Positions 1 through 9,812 of a stretch of DNA of 23,518 nucleotides are shown one piece after another. Source of the DNA: an uncultured Bacteroidales bacterium (lineage in GTDB: Bacteria; Bacteroidota; Bacteroidia; Bacteroidales; Tenuifilaceae). Location of the stretch: assembly GCA_937915475.1 (NCBI GenBank), contig CALGIR010000051.1, positions 1 through 23,518 on the forward strand, in the 5' to 3' direction. Position numbers and translations under genes: made by a program. Every line of letters begins with the position of its first letter. Positions within the stretch are counted from its first letter, which is position 1. Under the pieces are notes generated by a model that saw only the letters and a list, made by a program, of their open reading frames with translations, was not told where the DNA came from and did no database searches.

Positions 1-1
1 T

Positions 2-3000
2 ACTGGTACTGTTACAAGTGCTGAGGATGGGATGCCGGTTCCGGGTGCATCCATTATGATTAAAGGAACAACAACTGGTGTAGCTACCGATATAGATGGT
101 AAATATACCATTTCTGTTCCAGAAGCGGCTACAACTCTAGTTGTTCGGTTTATTGGTATGACAACCCAAGAGGTTATTGTAGCAGGCCGGACAGTTATTG
201 ATGTTGTACTTGAACCAGATGTAACAACACTTGAAGAGATTGTTGTTACTGCTTATGGTTCTGCTACCAAACAAGCATTTACAGGTTCTGCTTCAACAGT
301 TTCAGCAGAAACTATTGAAAAACGTCAGGTATCAAACGTTTCGAATGCTCTTTCTGGGTCTGTTGCTGGCGTTCAGGTTCAAAGTGGTAATGGACAGCCA
401 GGTACTTCTGCAACAGTTAGAATTCGTGGTGTTGGTTCCATTAATGCAGGAAGTGATCCTTTGTATGTTGTTGATGGTATACCTTTCGATGGTGACTTAT
501 CTTCAATCAACCCTTCTGACATTGAATCTATGACTGTGCTAAAAGATGCTTCATCTACTGCACTTTATGGAGCCCGGGGAGCCAATGGGATTATTATGAT
601 TACCACTAAAAAAGGTTCTTCTGTTAAGTCCCAAATCACCTTTGACATGAAATTGGGTGTAAACTCTAGAGCTCTTGAGAACTATGATGTTTTAACTAGT
701 ACTAATGATTATCTAGAGAATGCTTATACTTCACTTTATCATGCTGCTCTTTATAACCTTAATAGAACCCCAGATGTAGCACATGCGTATGCAAATGCTA
801 ACATAAACACCGAAACTAATGGTGGATTTGGGTATACAATCCATACTTTACCTGCTGGCGAATCGTTATTTGGAGAAGGTGGTAGGGTGAACCCAAATGC
901 TGTTTTAGGTTATTCTGATGGTGATTACTATTATATTCCCGATAATTGGGCTGATGAAACATTTCAGAACAACATGAGACAAGAGTATAATTTATCAATG
1001 TCTGGAGGTACTGAAAAACAAAGTTATTATTTGTCATTTAACAAGCTTGATGATAAGGGTATTGTATCAGGTTCAGGATTTGATCGTTTTTCTGGACGTT
1101 TAAAAGCTGACCAAAAATTTAAAGATTGGTTAAAAGTTGGTGCTAATATTAGTTATAATAGGGTTACGAGCCAATATCCTGGAGAGCAGACAAATGCCTC
1201 TTCTAGTATGAATGCTTTCTTTATTGCAAACTTTATAGCACCAGTGTATCCTATTTATGTGCGTGATGCTGCCACTCAAAATATTATGCGAAATCAAGGG
1301 CGTAAAGTTTATGACTATGGTGATGGTCGTAGTACAAATTTCAGCCGCTCTTTCATGTCAATTGCTAACCCTGCAGGAGATTTGACGTATGATAAGACTC
1401 AATACGTAATGGATATTATGAATACTAGTTGGTTCGCTGAGCTTACTCCACTAAAGGGATTAACCCTAACCGCTCGTTATGGTATTAACCTCGATAATAC
1501 TCATTATAACAATATGGGTAATGCTTATATGGGACAAAGTGCCTCATACGGTGGAACAGTTTACCAGCAACAAGATCGAATTCATGGTTTTGACCAGCAG
1601 TACATTGCACTTTATGAATTTGAATTGAACGATGAGAATAAGTTTGATATTACTGTAGGTTACGATGGGTACACTTTTGAGTCCGAGAACGTTTATGCAG
1701 CAGGTCAGAACTTATATAATCCTGAAAATTACTACGTAAGTAACGCCATCGACAATAAACGAGGAGGCGGTAGAAAGAATACCTACGCAACTCAAGGATA
1801 TTTTGGTCGCTTAAATTACGGACTTAAGGACAAGTATTATGCTAATCTAGCTTTTCGTCGTGATGCATCTTCTCGCTTCCATCCTGATAATCGTTGGGGT
1901 AATTTCTGGGCTGCCAGTGGTGCATGGATAATTAGTAAAGAATCGTTTATGGCCGACTTGTCTATGGTTAATATGCTGAAATTGAAGGCATCTTATGGAC
2001 AGCAAGGTAATGATGCTATAGGAAACTATTATGCATATCTGGATCAGTACCAAGTAACTGGTGCCGATGGTGTTTTCTCAGATGGAACCCTAGTGTATAA
2101 AGGGAACCCCGATATAACTTGGGAAACATCAACAACCTATAACGTTGGTATTGATTTCTCTTTATTCAACCGTTTACTTTCGGGGTCGGTAGAGTATTTT
2201 GGACGTAAGTCAACTGATATGCTTTACTACAAGCCAGTTCAAGCTAGTATGGGATATACAGAAATTCCGATGAACATTGGTTCTATGACAAACTCAGGTT
2301 TGGAGATTGACCTTTTAGGTAGGGTTGTCTCTACTCAAAGGATTAATGTGAGCATTTTTGCCAATGCTACAATGATTAAAAACAAAATTAATGAGCTACA
2401 TCCAGACCTACAAGGTAGATTAGTTGATGGTTCACGTGTTTATGAAGAAGGCTATTCAATGTACAGAATGTTTTTGGTTGACTATGCAGGTGTTGACCCT
2501 GAAACAGGGAAAGCATTATATTGGGCTCAAGAAGAAGATGCCGATGGAAACCTGTCACCCATTAAAACAGATAATTATGTTTTGGCTCTGGATCATAAGG
2601 TAATAACCGAAGATTTGTTACCTAAGGTTTACGGTGGATTTGGCCTTTCAGCTGACGCTTTTGGCTTTGATGCTTCTATCCAATTTTCATATCAGCTTGG
2701 CGGACAAATTTATGATAACGGTTATGCAAGGTTAATGCATGGAGGAACATCTTCTTATGGCGGTAATAACTGGCATACAGATATCTATAATGCATGGACA
2801 CCTGATAATACCAATACTGATGTTCCACGATTAGATGCTAATGATAAGTATGCTAATAGTTTATCAACTAGGTTTGTTACTAGTTCAGCCTACCTAAGTC
2901 TAAATAACATCACCTTTGGTTACACATTGCCTTCAAGAGTTGTTAATAAAATTAAAATTGAAAAGTTACGTCTTTACGTTTCGGCTGATAACGTTGCTTT

Positions 3001-3109
3001 ACTATCTAGTCGTAAAGGGCTAGATCCAAGGCAAAGTTTTACAGCAGCAACAAGTGCTCGCTACGCTCCAATTAGAACAGTTAGTGGAGGTATTTTGTTA
3101 ACATTCTAA
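2..3109 (+). CDS. SusC/RagA-family TonB-dependent outer-membrane receptor (5' end outside window)
   Basis: This is a TonB-dependent transporter that would form the outer-membrane barrel of a SusC/SusD pair importing oligosaccharides or peptides. The frame is open from base 2, so the start codon and signal peptide lie upstream. The first ~85 residues are a carboxypeptidase-D-regulatory-like domain (PVPGASIMIKGT, TDIDGKYT). A junction motif LEEIVVTAYG follows near 230-260. The TonB plug comes next, with the family signatures VRIRGVGSINAGSDPLYVVDG (split here as VRIRGVGS and PLYVVDGIP), VLKDASSTALYGARG and ANGIIMITTKKG. The rest is a long beta-barrel with many aromatic/glycine strands, ending in a C-terminal phenylalanine (GGILLTF) typical of outer-membrane barrels. 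The susD-like gene starts 17 bases after the stop, so the two are co-transcribed. No glycoside hydrolase or regulator lies in the window, so the substrate is unknown. Family assignment is certain; substrate is not. Confidence 0.96.
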   Translation, partial: TGTVTSAEDGMPVPGASIMIKGTTTGVATDIDGKYTISVPEAATTLVVRFIGMTTQEVIVAGRTVIDVVLEPDVTTLEEIVVTAYGSATKQAFTGSASTVSAETIEKRQVSNVSNALSGSVAGVQVQSGNGQPGTSATVRIRGVGSINAGSDPLYVVDGIPFDGDLSSINPSDIESMTVLKDASSTALYGARGANGIIMITTKKGSSVKSQITFDMKLGVNSRALENYDVLTSTNDYLENAYTSLYHAALYNLNRTPDVAHAYANANINTETNGGFGYTIHTLPAGESLFGEGGRVNPNAVLGYSDGDYYYIPDNWADETFQNNMRQEYNLSMSGGTEKQSYYLSFNKLDDKGIVSGSGFDRFSGRLKADQKFKDWLKVGANISYNRVTSQYPGEQTNASSSMNAFFIANFIAPVYPIYVRDAATQNIMRNQGRKVYDYGDGRSTNFSRSFMSIANPAGDLTYDKTQYVMDIMNTSWFAELTPLKGLTLTARYGINLDNTHYNNMGNAYMGQSASYGGTVYQQQDRIHGFDQQYIALYEFELNDENKFDITVGYDGYTFESENVYAAGQNLYNPENYYVSNAIDNKRGGGRKNTYATQGYFGRLNYGLKDKYYANLAFRRDASSRFHPDNRWGNFWAASGAWIISKESFMADLSMVNMLKLKASYGQQGNDAIGNYYAYLDQYQVTGADGVFSDGTLVYKGNPDITWETSTTYNVGIDFSLFNRLLSGSVEYFGRKSTDMLYYKPVQASMGYTEIPMNIGSMTNSGLEIDLLGRVVSTQRINVSIFANATMIKNKINELHPDLQGRLVDGSRVYEEGYSMYRMFLVDYAGVDPETGKALYWAQEEDADGNLSPIKTDNYVLALDHKVITEDLLPKVYGGFGLSADAFGFDASIQFSYQLGGQIYDNGYARLMHGGTSSYGGNNWHTDIYNAWTPDNTNTDVPRLDANDKYANSLSTRFVTSSAYLSLNNITFGYTLPSRVVNKIKIEKLRLYVSADNVALLSSRKGLDPRQSFTAATSARYAPIRTVSGGILLTF

Positions 3110-3126
3110 CATAAAACAAATTAGTT

Positions 3127-4722
3127 ATGAAAAAAAGATATTTTTTTGGTTTAATTGTCTTCTCCTTACTTGCAATAGTAGGATGTGAAGACTTGGACAC
3201 CTACCCACAAGGAGACATTATAACTTCTGACATCAAAGTAGATGTTAACAGTAATGATCCTGAAAAGGCTGTAGCTGCTGTCAATGGAATATTTGCCCAA
3301 TTCAATACGTTTATGCCGAATAGAATTGCTTTTAATGATGTAGAGCGACATAACGATTTTGGGTATCCATCAGTAATGCTATTTACTGATGCCAATGGTA
3401 ATGATGTAGTGTCCACTGATAATGGATACAATTGGATGGGTAGCTCTCTAGAGTTTTATGACCGTACAATTACATCTTATGAGTGCCAGATTGTGTGGAA
3501 TGATATGTATGCTATTATTAGTGCTGCAAATCGCGTTGTTGGTGCTATTGATGAAGATACTGATGATCCTTTGTCTATGCATTATCTTGCACAGGGGCTT
3601 TCTGTTAGAGCTTATAGTTACTTTATATTAGCGCAGTTATACCAATTTAATTATGTTGGTAATCAAGATAAGCCATGTGTTCCAATTATTACACCTGAAA
3701 ACTCCGATTTCGCTGCATTGAATGGTGCGCCACGTGCTACTGTTGGAGAAGTTTATGATTTAATTAATACTGATCTTGGCAAAGCTATTACTCTTCTAAC
3801 TTCTGCAGAAGAAGGTGGTGCTGTTCGTTCCGATAAACGTTATATTAGTTTAGCCGTAGCATACGGTATTCGTGCACGTGTTAATTTAACAATGCACAAA
3901 ATGGGTGAAGCAGTTTCTGATGCCGAAAAAGCTATCGCTAATTTTGACGGCGAACCTGCAGGCCTTACAGACGTAAATGTACCCTCGTTTATGAGTATAA
4001 AAGAAAAAAACTGGATGTGGGGTATACCTATTTCTGAGACAGATCGCGTAGTTACTTCGGGTATCGTAAATTGGATATCGCATATGGGTTCATTGAATAG
4101 TGGATATGCCCAATACTCCATGGGATTCCAGATTAACAAAGCGTTGTTTAATTCTATTAATACTACTGATATCCGAAAAGGATGGTGGTTAAATGAGGAT
4201 ACAACATCAGTTAACCTAAATGCGGAACAACTTGGTTACATGCATGCATCTGGTTTTGCTCCATATACGCAAGTTAAGTTTGCACCATACGATAACGTAG
4301 TAGCAAATTCTACAAATGCGAATGACATTCCATTAATGAGGGTAGAGGAGATGTACTTAATTTTGGCTGAAGCTCAAGGTGAAGGCGCTGGCAAGGCAAC
4401 TCTTGAGAACTTTATTAAGACTTATAGAGACCCAGGTTATACTTATTCTGCATCGGATTTTACACAAGAAGTATTCCGTCATCGTAGAATAGAATTATGG
4501 GGAGAGGGATTAAATTGGTACGACATAATGCGTTTAAATGTTGGTGTTGATCGTAGAGGTGGAGGTTATCCAAATGCTACTATGGTTTTCCACATTCAAC
4601 CTACCGATAATATATTGTTATGGCGTTTACCTGAGGCTGAGATTGAAGCTAATGTGGCTTTGACTCCTGCAGATAACAATCCTCCTGCATCAGCTCCAGA
4701 ACCTGTTGATGATATTGATTAA
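3127..4722 (+). CDS. SusD/RagB-family nutrient-binding outer-membrane lipoprotein
   Basis: This 531-residue protein is the surface-exposed lid of the SusC/SusD transporter; it binds the substrate and closes over the SusC barrel. It starts with a lipoprotein signal peptide: MKKR, a hydrophobic stretch, then a lipobox ending at Cys20 (IVGC), followed by acidic residues as expected for surface export in Bacteroidota. The TPR-like helical core is visible (WNDMYAIISAANRV, SVRAYSYFILAQLYQF, RATVGEVYDLINTDLGKAI, RYISLAVAYGIRARVNL). The C-terminal half has the family motifs MRVEEMYLILAEAQ, FRHRRIELWGEGLNWYDIMRL and the end-region LLWRLPEAEIEAN. Length is normal. It sits 17 bases after the susC-like stop and is followed by a strong terminator, so the operon ends here. 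The ligand cannot be read from sequence. Confidence 0.96.
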   Translation: MKKRYFFGLIVFSLLAIVGCEDLDTYPQGDIITSDIKVDVNSNDPEKAVAAVNGIFAQFNTFMPNRIAFNDVERHNDFGYPSVMLFTDANGNDVVSTDNGYNWMGSSLEFYDRTITSYECQIVWNDMYAIISAANRVVGAIDEDTDDPLSMHYLAQGLSVRAYSYFILAQLYQFNYVGNQDKPCVPIITPENSDFAALNGAPRATVGEVYDLINTDLGKAITLLTSAEEGGAVRSDKRYISLAVAYGIRARVNLTMHKMGEAVSDAEKAIANFDGEPAGLTDVNVPSFMSIKEKNWMWGIPISETDRVVTSGIVNWISHMGSLNSGYAQYSMGFQINKALFNSINTTDIRKGWWLNEDTTSVNLNAEQLGYMHASGFAPYTQVKFAPYDNVVANSTNANDIPLMRVEEMYLILAEAQGEGAGKATLENFIKTYRDPGYTYSASDFTQEVFRHRRIELWGEGLNWYDIMRLNVGVDRRGGGYPNATMVFHIQPTDNILLWRLPEAEIEANVALTPADNNPPASAPEPVDDID

Positions 4723-4759
4723 TTGTTCTAACTATTGATCTTAATAGTATTTGAAATTG

Positions 4760-4799
4760 GAGAGGGCTGTCTAAAAGACAGCCCTCTCTCTTTATTTAG
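4760..4799 (+). terminator. Intrinsic terminator of the susC-susD operon
   Basis: A perfect 12-bp stem (GAGAGGGCTGTC at 4760-4771 with GACAGCCCTCTC at 4777-4788) has a 5-base loop and is followed by a T-rich tract (TCTTTATTT). It lies 38 bases after the susD-like stop. Confidence 0.93.
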
Positions 4800-5192
4800 C
4801 AGTTTTTATTTCCTTACTCTTTAGTTGTTGTTTTGGTGTTTAATGGATGATTCAAAAATTAATTTACACCTAATTTCCTAGTGCAGCATCCTAAAAATTC
4901 ATGATTAATATAGATTAGTCCCCTAAAAATGAACTGCTATTATTTTTAAACTGTTTTTGACCTCCTCTCCATCGCCTCCTCCTGTCAGTTTTTTTTTACA
5001 AAGTAGTATATATCAACTGTGTTAAATACTTCTGTTGCTCTTATTGGCTTTATATAATCATTTTTAAAAAAAATAGATAGTAAGCCAAAATTTGTTGGTT
5101 TAACTAAACAATTATTACTATCTGATAAAGATGCAAAACCTTATTTAAGTAACTATGGCCGCTTAGTAAGAAGCGTGATGATTATCGGTATT
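4800..5192. other. Gene-poor, degenerate AT-rich stretch
   Basis: There is no credible intact gene between the susD terminator and the transposase remnant. On the minus strand a short open piece around 5000-5060 reads KPIRATEVFNTVDIYYF, with no start and a stop just after; it may be a gene scrap but I do not recognise it. At 4961-4982 the minus strand has a purine-rich run with repeated GGAGG units (GGAGGAGGCGATGGAGAGG), flanked by a short inverted AAACTG/CAGTTT. The part next to 5193 probably includes the end of the decayed insertion sequence. Confidence 0.5.
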
Positions 5193-6310
5193 TCAGAGCT
5201 TTAGAAAGTAAACTCTTTCAAAATAACTCTTGCAGGAACTAACCAAGCAGGAATACACCCATTTGCGTTTGATGTTTTCAGTATAACTGTCATAAGAAGA
5301 TTTATAATTAGAGCACAGTATATCTGTATTTTAATCGCATTTTCATTGTCTCCAAGAAAATATTTGAGCGGAAAATTTTGTTTAAACTGCTTAAAGATCA
5401 ACTCTAACTGGCATCTTAGCCTATAAATCCTTGCAATTAATTTTGATCGCACATCAAAAGGGTTTTTAATAAACTTAAATTGACGCTTTAAAGCCTTACT
5501 TTTCCTAATCGCAAGGACGTCTCTTCATTGTTTTCTTTTACTGTTACGATAATAGCTTCGTCTTTTCATCACCACAGTGTATTCTTTCATCAATAATATT
5601 TTCCTGAGCAATATCATAAACAGTATTATACTTTATGCGGGTTACAAAGCCTGTGTTTGTTTTTGAAAACTCATTGAAAGTCTTGTGATTATTGTGGTGC
5701 TTGTCCAAAACATTGATGGTATTTGAACTCAATTTGAGTTTTCCTAAAAGTATGTGGTCGTGCGTTGCAGCACTGCTGAACCAGACCATCTTGGGAACTG
5801 ATTCAGCAATATTCATTGCAGCATGTTACTCGATACCTTATTTAATTTTCTCATTTAACTGTTTACGTCCAACACATTTCAGTATATGCCTAAAAGTTCT
5901 GATGGTAGAGTTCTCAACTATATTTACTTGTTTCTTTATTCCCTCTTTAATCCTGCTGTCCGATATATGATGTTCACATTGTCTGAGTAATTCATTATAG
6001 ATGTATCCAAAAGCATCAGCACTTCTTTTTTTGTTGACATCAGACAAGGTGCTCTGTTTAGGAATATAGTTCAATTGAAAACACTTTCTTTTACCGTTAA
6101 CCCCAGCATAGCACCTGAAACCTCTCTTAGTGATGAACATTTTGCGAAAGACTAAAACAGCATACTTATCAAATGTTCCTTAATTTTAAACTCCTTGATA
6201 TACCTATCGGGTTTATGCCTTTGTGTATTCTTTGATATGTTCTTAGAGTTAATTAAAGAAAACAACTGTACGAAAACTGAGGTTCCGAAAATATGTATAC
6301 TTTTATCCAT
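5193..6310 (-). pseudogene. Decayed IS4-family transposase
   Basis: Remnant of a DDE transposase, read on the minus strand. The original start is ATG at 6308-6310 (MDKSIHIFGTSVF). The frame stops at TAG 6152-6154 after KEHLISMLF, but reading through continues with family sequence (SFAKCSSLREVSGAMLGL). A frameshift near 6080-6100 leads into NYIPKQSTLSDVNKK. Two in-frame TAA codons (5838-5840, 5826-5828) then interrupt the central domain before SVPKMVWFSSAATHDH. Another frameshift lies near 5515-5530 before DVRSKLIARIYRLRCQLEL, and one more near 5265. The middle Asp region (VLDKHHNNHKTF) and the Y-R-E signature (YRLRCQLELIFKQFKQ) are recognisable. The first catalytic Asp region reads IVENSTI, where Glu seems to replace the usual Asp. 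With at least three stops and about three frameshifts it cannot make active transposase. Clear terminal inverted repeats were not found by eye. Family assignment is from recalled motifs. Confidence 0.88.
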
Positions 6311-6333
6311 GTACTTCGTTTTTTGTGGTGAAA

Positions 6334-6341
6334 CAAAGCTA
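6334..6341 (-). promoter_or_regulatory. Residual -7 box of the dead transposase
   Basis: On the minus strand TAGCTTTG matches the Bacteroidota -7 consensus TAnnTTTG, 24 bases upstream of the original transposase ATG. No -33 TTTG is visible at the expected distance, so this is a weak call. Confidence 0.35.
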
Positions 6342-6759
6342 CAAAAAAGGAGTATGGAAGGTATTGCTATCTTTCTGCGCCTAATTCTTATCGAGAAAGT
6401 GATATTTTTATTAAATTTGTTCACTAAAGCTGAAATTATTAAATTCATGTATTAAGTTTATTTTGCTAATCCTGATTTTGTGCTTTATTCAAATTTCAAT
6501 AAAATTACTATGATTATCAACTTTGAATACTGAATTGTAATTGTTTCATGGTCTTTTTGGTACCCTGAATCGAGATATGCAATCTATCGTTACGTGTTAA
6601 TTGCTTTTATATTTTTAAAGAATTAAAAACTAAAACATTGTTTATAAGGCAGTTGGGTAAGTATTTGTATATTAAACCTTAAACCTTTATTTGATAGATT
6701 AATCAAAATAGCAGTAATCCCTAACACCCTAATTTTTAACTAATACTAAAAACATCATT
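6342..6759. other. Intergenic region upstream of the M16 peptidase
   Basis: No gene is supported here. It is AT-rich and holds the promoter region of the M16 peptidase gene, but no perfect TAnnTTTG box with a -33 partner was found. CAACTTTG near 6509 and the short inverted repeat TTTGAT/ATCAAA near 6691-6708 are the only motif-like items seen. The first ~100 bases may be the outer end of the old insertion sequence. Confidence 0.5.
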
Positions 6760-9627
6760 ATGAAAAGATTTTTTTTGTTTTTACCCCTATTTCTAGCTTT
6801 TACCCTTAATGGGCAGATTAGTACATTTCAACTTGAAAATGGACTTACAGTTATAGTAAACGAGGATTCACGAACTCCATCTGTTTTTGGGAGCATTGTT
6901 GTTAAGGCAGGCTCTGTAGATGATCCCTCAGATGCCACTGGTTTAGCACATTATCTGGAGCACATGTTGTTTAAAGGTTCAAAAAATGTGGGAACTACTG
7001 ACTGGGAAAAAGAAGAAGTACATTACAATAAAATAGTTGATCTTTACGACCAACTTGGTAAAACCCCCGAAGCCGAACGTGATGCCATTCAGCAAAAGAT
7101 TAATGAGGAGTCACTTCTTGCAGGTAAATACACTATTAACAATGAGTTTAGTAATCTTATTCAGGCTATAGGTGGAACTGCGCTAAATGCTGCTACTGGC
7201 AATGATATGACCTATTATCACAACGTTTTTCCATCATTTATGCTAAAAAAATGGCTTGTTCTTCAGGCTGATAGGTTTGAGAATCCAGTTTTCAGGGGTT
7301 TTCAAGCTGAACTTGAAACTGTATACGAGGAGAAAAATATGTCCAGTGATAATTTTTTTACGGCCATTGGCGAAGAATTTAATCAGTTAATGTATGGAAC
7401 GAGTAATCCATATTCACGACCAATAATTGGTTTAACCGAGCATCTTAAAACTCCATCTTTAAGCAAGTTGAAAGAATTTTACGAAACTTTCTATGTACCA
7501 TCAAATATGGCACTTGTACTATCTGGGGATGTTAAAGAGGAAGAGGTTCGAAAACTTCTTGAAGAAACCCTTGGTAAATGGAAACCAGGCAAGGATGTTC
7601 AGCGCGATAAAATTGAACAACAAACAATACAGAAGAAAACAACTATCAAAAAGAAGTTGTCCCCAATGCCCATACTTTTGCTTGGTTATAATGGGGCAAC
7701 AACTGCGTCAGACGATACTTATAAATTAAATGTACTTAGCGGAGTGCTCAATAATGGCAATAATACAGGTTTACTCGATAAAATTGTTCTTGACGGGGAT
7801 GTACAACAAATTTCCGTAATGGTTTCGTCCTTACGTCAAGCTGGTTCCATTATGATTTTGGGTATTCCTGAATTCGATGGAGCACAAGGACGATATGAAT
7901 CTCTAAGGGGAGTTGAATTAGCCATTAATAAAGTATTTAAAAAGTTAATGGAAGGTAATTTAGAAGATTGGTTGGTTGAAGCGGTGAAGAATGAGTTGAT
8001 TATGAATTTTGAACTTTCCAAAGAATCTAACTACAGCTACGGTCAGATGTTAATGAGAGAATTTGTGAATGATAGGCCAATTTCCGAACTCGAGAAATAC
8101 GTTGACATTATTAATGGGATTACTAAGGCGGATATAGTTGAATTAGCTAAAAAGTATTTTGATGTTCCATACATAGTATTCCAGTCATTAATTGGTGAAC
8201 CTAAAAAAGACAAGATTTCAAAACCTGATTATAAGCCCATAGTACCAGCAACAGGAAGATCGAAATTTGCTGTAAAATGGATAGATGAGGAAGTAGAAGT
8301 GCCTCCATTTAAACCTATAGACTTTAACAAAGACCTCTCTATGACGGAACTTGCTCCAGGGGTAAAGTTGTTTCATGCCGAGAATCCCGAAAACGATATT
8401 TTTTCTCTTTACATTGTTTACGGTGTAGGGAGCAATAAAATTCCAGAACTTAGTTTTAGTGTAGATCTAATGAATAGGGCTGGAATAATGGCGTTGCATA
8501 CACCATATGAATTAAAGAAGGAATTTAGCGATCTAGGTTGCAAGGTTTATTTTAGTAATGATAGGGATAACACCTACATAAGGTTAATTGGTAAAGAGGC
8601 AAATCTAGCTAAAGCATGCCAGCTCTTATCAAAATCATACCTTTTGCCATCAATAGATGAGAAACAGCTAAATAGCTTGATTGGAGGTGAATTAGGACAG
8701 AGACAATTCGAAAAAAGTGAAAAAACTTTACAATCGGTTGCTTTAAATCAGTACTTAAGGTATGGTGAAAAGTCGCCATATTTAAACAGAATGTCTAATA
8801 GTGAGGTTCTTGAACTTACCGTTTCAAAACTAGCCGCTGGGTTTATTAAGGCAACCCAATACGAAACCTCGGTACATTATACAGGTAAACTTTCTTATAA
8901 CAAGGTTAAAGATTTACTTGTAAATAATCTAGCATTCCCTTCGAATTTAAAGCCAAGTGTATCTAATGAAGAGATCCCTACTGTTAAGTATGATGAAACG
9001 ACAATTCTGCTGTTTAGCAATAGTAAAGTAAGACAAAGCGACATATACCTCTATGTTCCAGGCGAAAAATATGAAGTAAATCAAAAAACAATTATTGATG
9101 GTTTTAATCAATATTTTGGTGGTGGTTTTAATGGCCTAGTACTACAGGAGTTAAGGGAATTACGCTCCTTAGCGTATACAGCAGAAGCGGGCTATTCAAT
9201 ACCTTCAGTTCCAAATCAAAATACACGATTAACTGGATATATTGGAACTCAAGGAGATAAAACACATGATGCAGTTAATGAATTCACAAAGCTAATCACT
9301 AATATGCCAGAACACCCAGAAAGAATAAGCAATATTAAGAATTTCCTTGAGCAGGCAACAGTAAACGCAACGCCATCTATTAGGCAAAGGACAATGGTAG
9401 TTGAGAGTTGGATGGATTATGGCTACGATAAAGATCCAAGAACAGAATGGGTTAGTAAGTATAAGGAACTTGAGTTTACTGATTTATTGAGTTTTTATAA
9501 TACTTATATAAAGTCTAAACCGATTGGTATAGCAATAGTTGCTAATGGAAAAAATGTTAAAGGGAAGGACTTAAAGGATATAGGTACGGTTAAAAGAGTT
9601 AATAGCAGTAAAATATTTAAGTATTAA
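6760..9627 (+). CDS. Exported two-domain M16 (pitrilysin/insulinase-type) zinc metallopeptidase
   Basis: A 955-residue peptidase predicted to degrade peptides in the periplasm or at the cell surface. A short signal peptide (MKRFFLFLPLFLAFTLNGQ, cleavage near residue 19) opens the protein. The inverted zinc motif HxxEH is present as H64-Y-L-E67-H68. The third zinc ligand is most likely E191 in ELETVYEEK. The spacing of about 123 residues exceeds the classic ~76 because of a charged helical insert (residues ~80-125), which I recall as usual in Bacteroidota M16 proteins of this length. The second half (from ~residue 510) repeats the M16 fold without a zinc motif and carries the R/Y substrate-binding signature (LRELRSLAYTAEAGYS near 805). 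Both halves together form the clamshell. It is a single-gene unit with its own terminator. The substrate is unknown. Confidence 0.94.
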   Translation: MKRFFLFLPLFLAFTLNGQISTFQLENGLTVIVNEDSRTPSVFGSIVVKAGSVDDPSDATGLAHYLEHMLFKGSKNVGTTDWEKEEVHYNKIVDLYDQLGKTPEAERDAIQQKINEESLLAGKYTINNEFSNLIQAIGGTALNAATGNDMTYYHNVFPSFMLKKWLVLQADRFENPVFRGFQAELETVYEEKNMSSDNFFTAIGEEFNQLMYGTSNPYSRPIIGLTEHLKTPSLSKLKEFYETFYVPSNMALVLSGDVKEEEVRKLLEETLGKWKPGKDVQRDKIEQQTIQKKTTIKKKLSPMPILLLGYNGATTASDDTYKLNVLSGVLNNGNNTGLLDKIVLDGDVQQISVMVSSLRQAGSIMILGIPEFDGAQGRYESLRGVELAINKVFKKLMEGNLEDWLVEAVKNELIMNFELSKESNYSYGQMLMREFVNDRPISELEKYVDIINGITKADIVELAKKYFDVPYIVFQSLIGEPKKDKISKPDYKPIVPATGRSKFAVKWIDEEVEVPPFKPIDFNKDLSMTELAPGVKLFHAENPENDIFSLYIVYGVGSNKIPELSFSVDLMNRAGIMALHTPYELKKEFSDLGCKVYFSNDRDNTYIRLIGKEANLAKACQLLSKSYLLPSIDEKQLNSLIGGELGQRQFEKSEKTLQSVALNQYLRYGEKSPYLNRMSNSEVLELTVSKLAAGFIKATQYETSVHYTGKLSYNKVKDLLVNNLAFPSNLKPSVSNEEIPTVKYDETTILLFSNSKVRQSDIYLYVPGEKYEVNQKTIIDGFNQYFGGGFNGLVLQELRELRSLAYTAEAGYSIPSVPNQNTRLTGYIGTQGDKTHDAVNEFTKLITNMPEHPERISNIKNFLEQATVNATPSIRQRTMVVESWMDYGYDKDPRTEWVSKYKELEFTDLLSFYNTYIKSKPIGIAIVANGKNVKGKDLKDIGTVKRVNSSKIFKY

Positions 9628-9673
9628 TAGCGTGAGTTAACGTTTATTGTTTTTACTGAATTAATTATAAAAG

Positions 9674-9705
9674 AACGGAGATGTTTTTTACCTCCGTTTT
9701 TTTTA
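9674..9705 (+). terminator. Intrinsic terminator after the M16 peptidase
   Basis: A 7-bp stem AACGGAG (9674-9680) / CTCCGTT (9692-9698) with an 11-base loop runs directly into eight T residues (9697-9704). It is 47 bases after the peptidase stop. Confidence 0.88.
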
Positions 9706-9777
9706 TAAGCAAACTAATTCTACGCTAATTTTTTAAAACGAGAATGATACTTTTAATCTATCTGTAATAAATTTTTA

Positions 9778-9785
9778 TACCTTTA
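9778..9785 (+). promoter_or_regulatory. Possible -7 box for the DUF5606 gene
   Basis: TACCTTTA matches 7 of 8 positions of the Bacteroidota -7 consensus TAnnTTTG, 27 bases before the start codon. There is no clear -33 TTTG, only a T-rich run near 9751. Confidence 0.35.
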
Positions 9786-9812
9786 CAACCTAACATAAAT
9801 CAAACATAACCT

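Noticed and set aside
231..533. Second plus-strand frame inside the susC-like gene
   Set aside because: It lies entirely within the TonB plug coding region in another frame and has no supporting features.
5692..5970. Plus-strand open frame of 92 codons opposite the transposase remnant
   Set aside because: It is antisense to clear transposase homology on the minus strand and has no recognisable content.
6195..6455. Plus-strand open frame of 86 codons
   Set aside because: It overlaps the N-terminal part of the decayed transposase on the other strand; the minus-strand reading matches the family, this does not.
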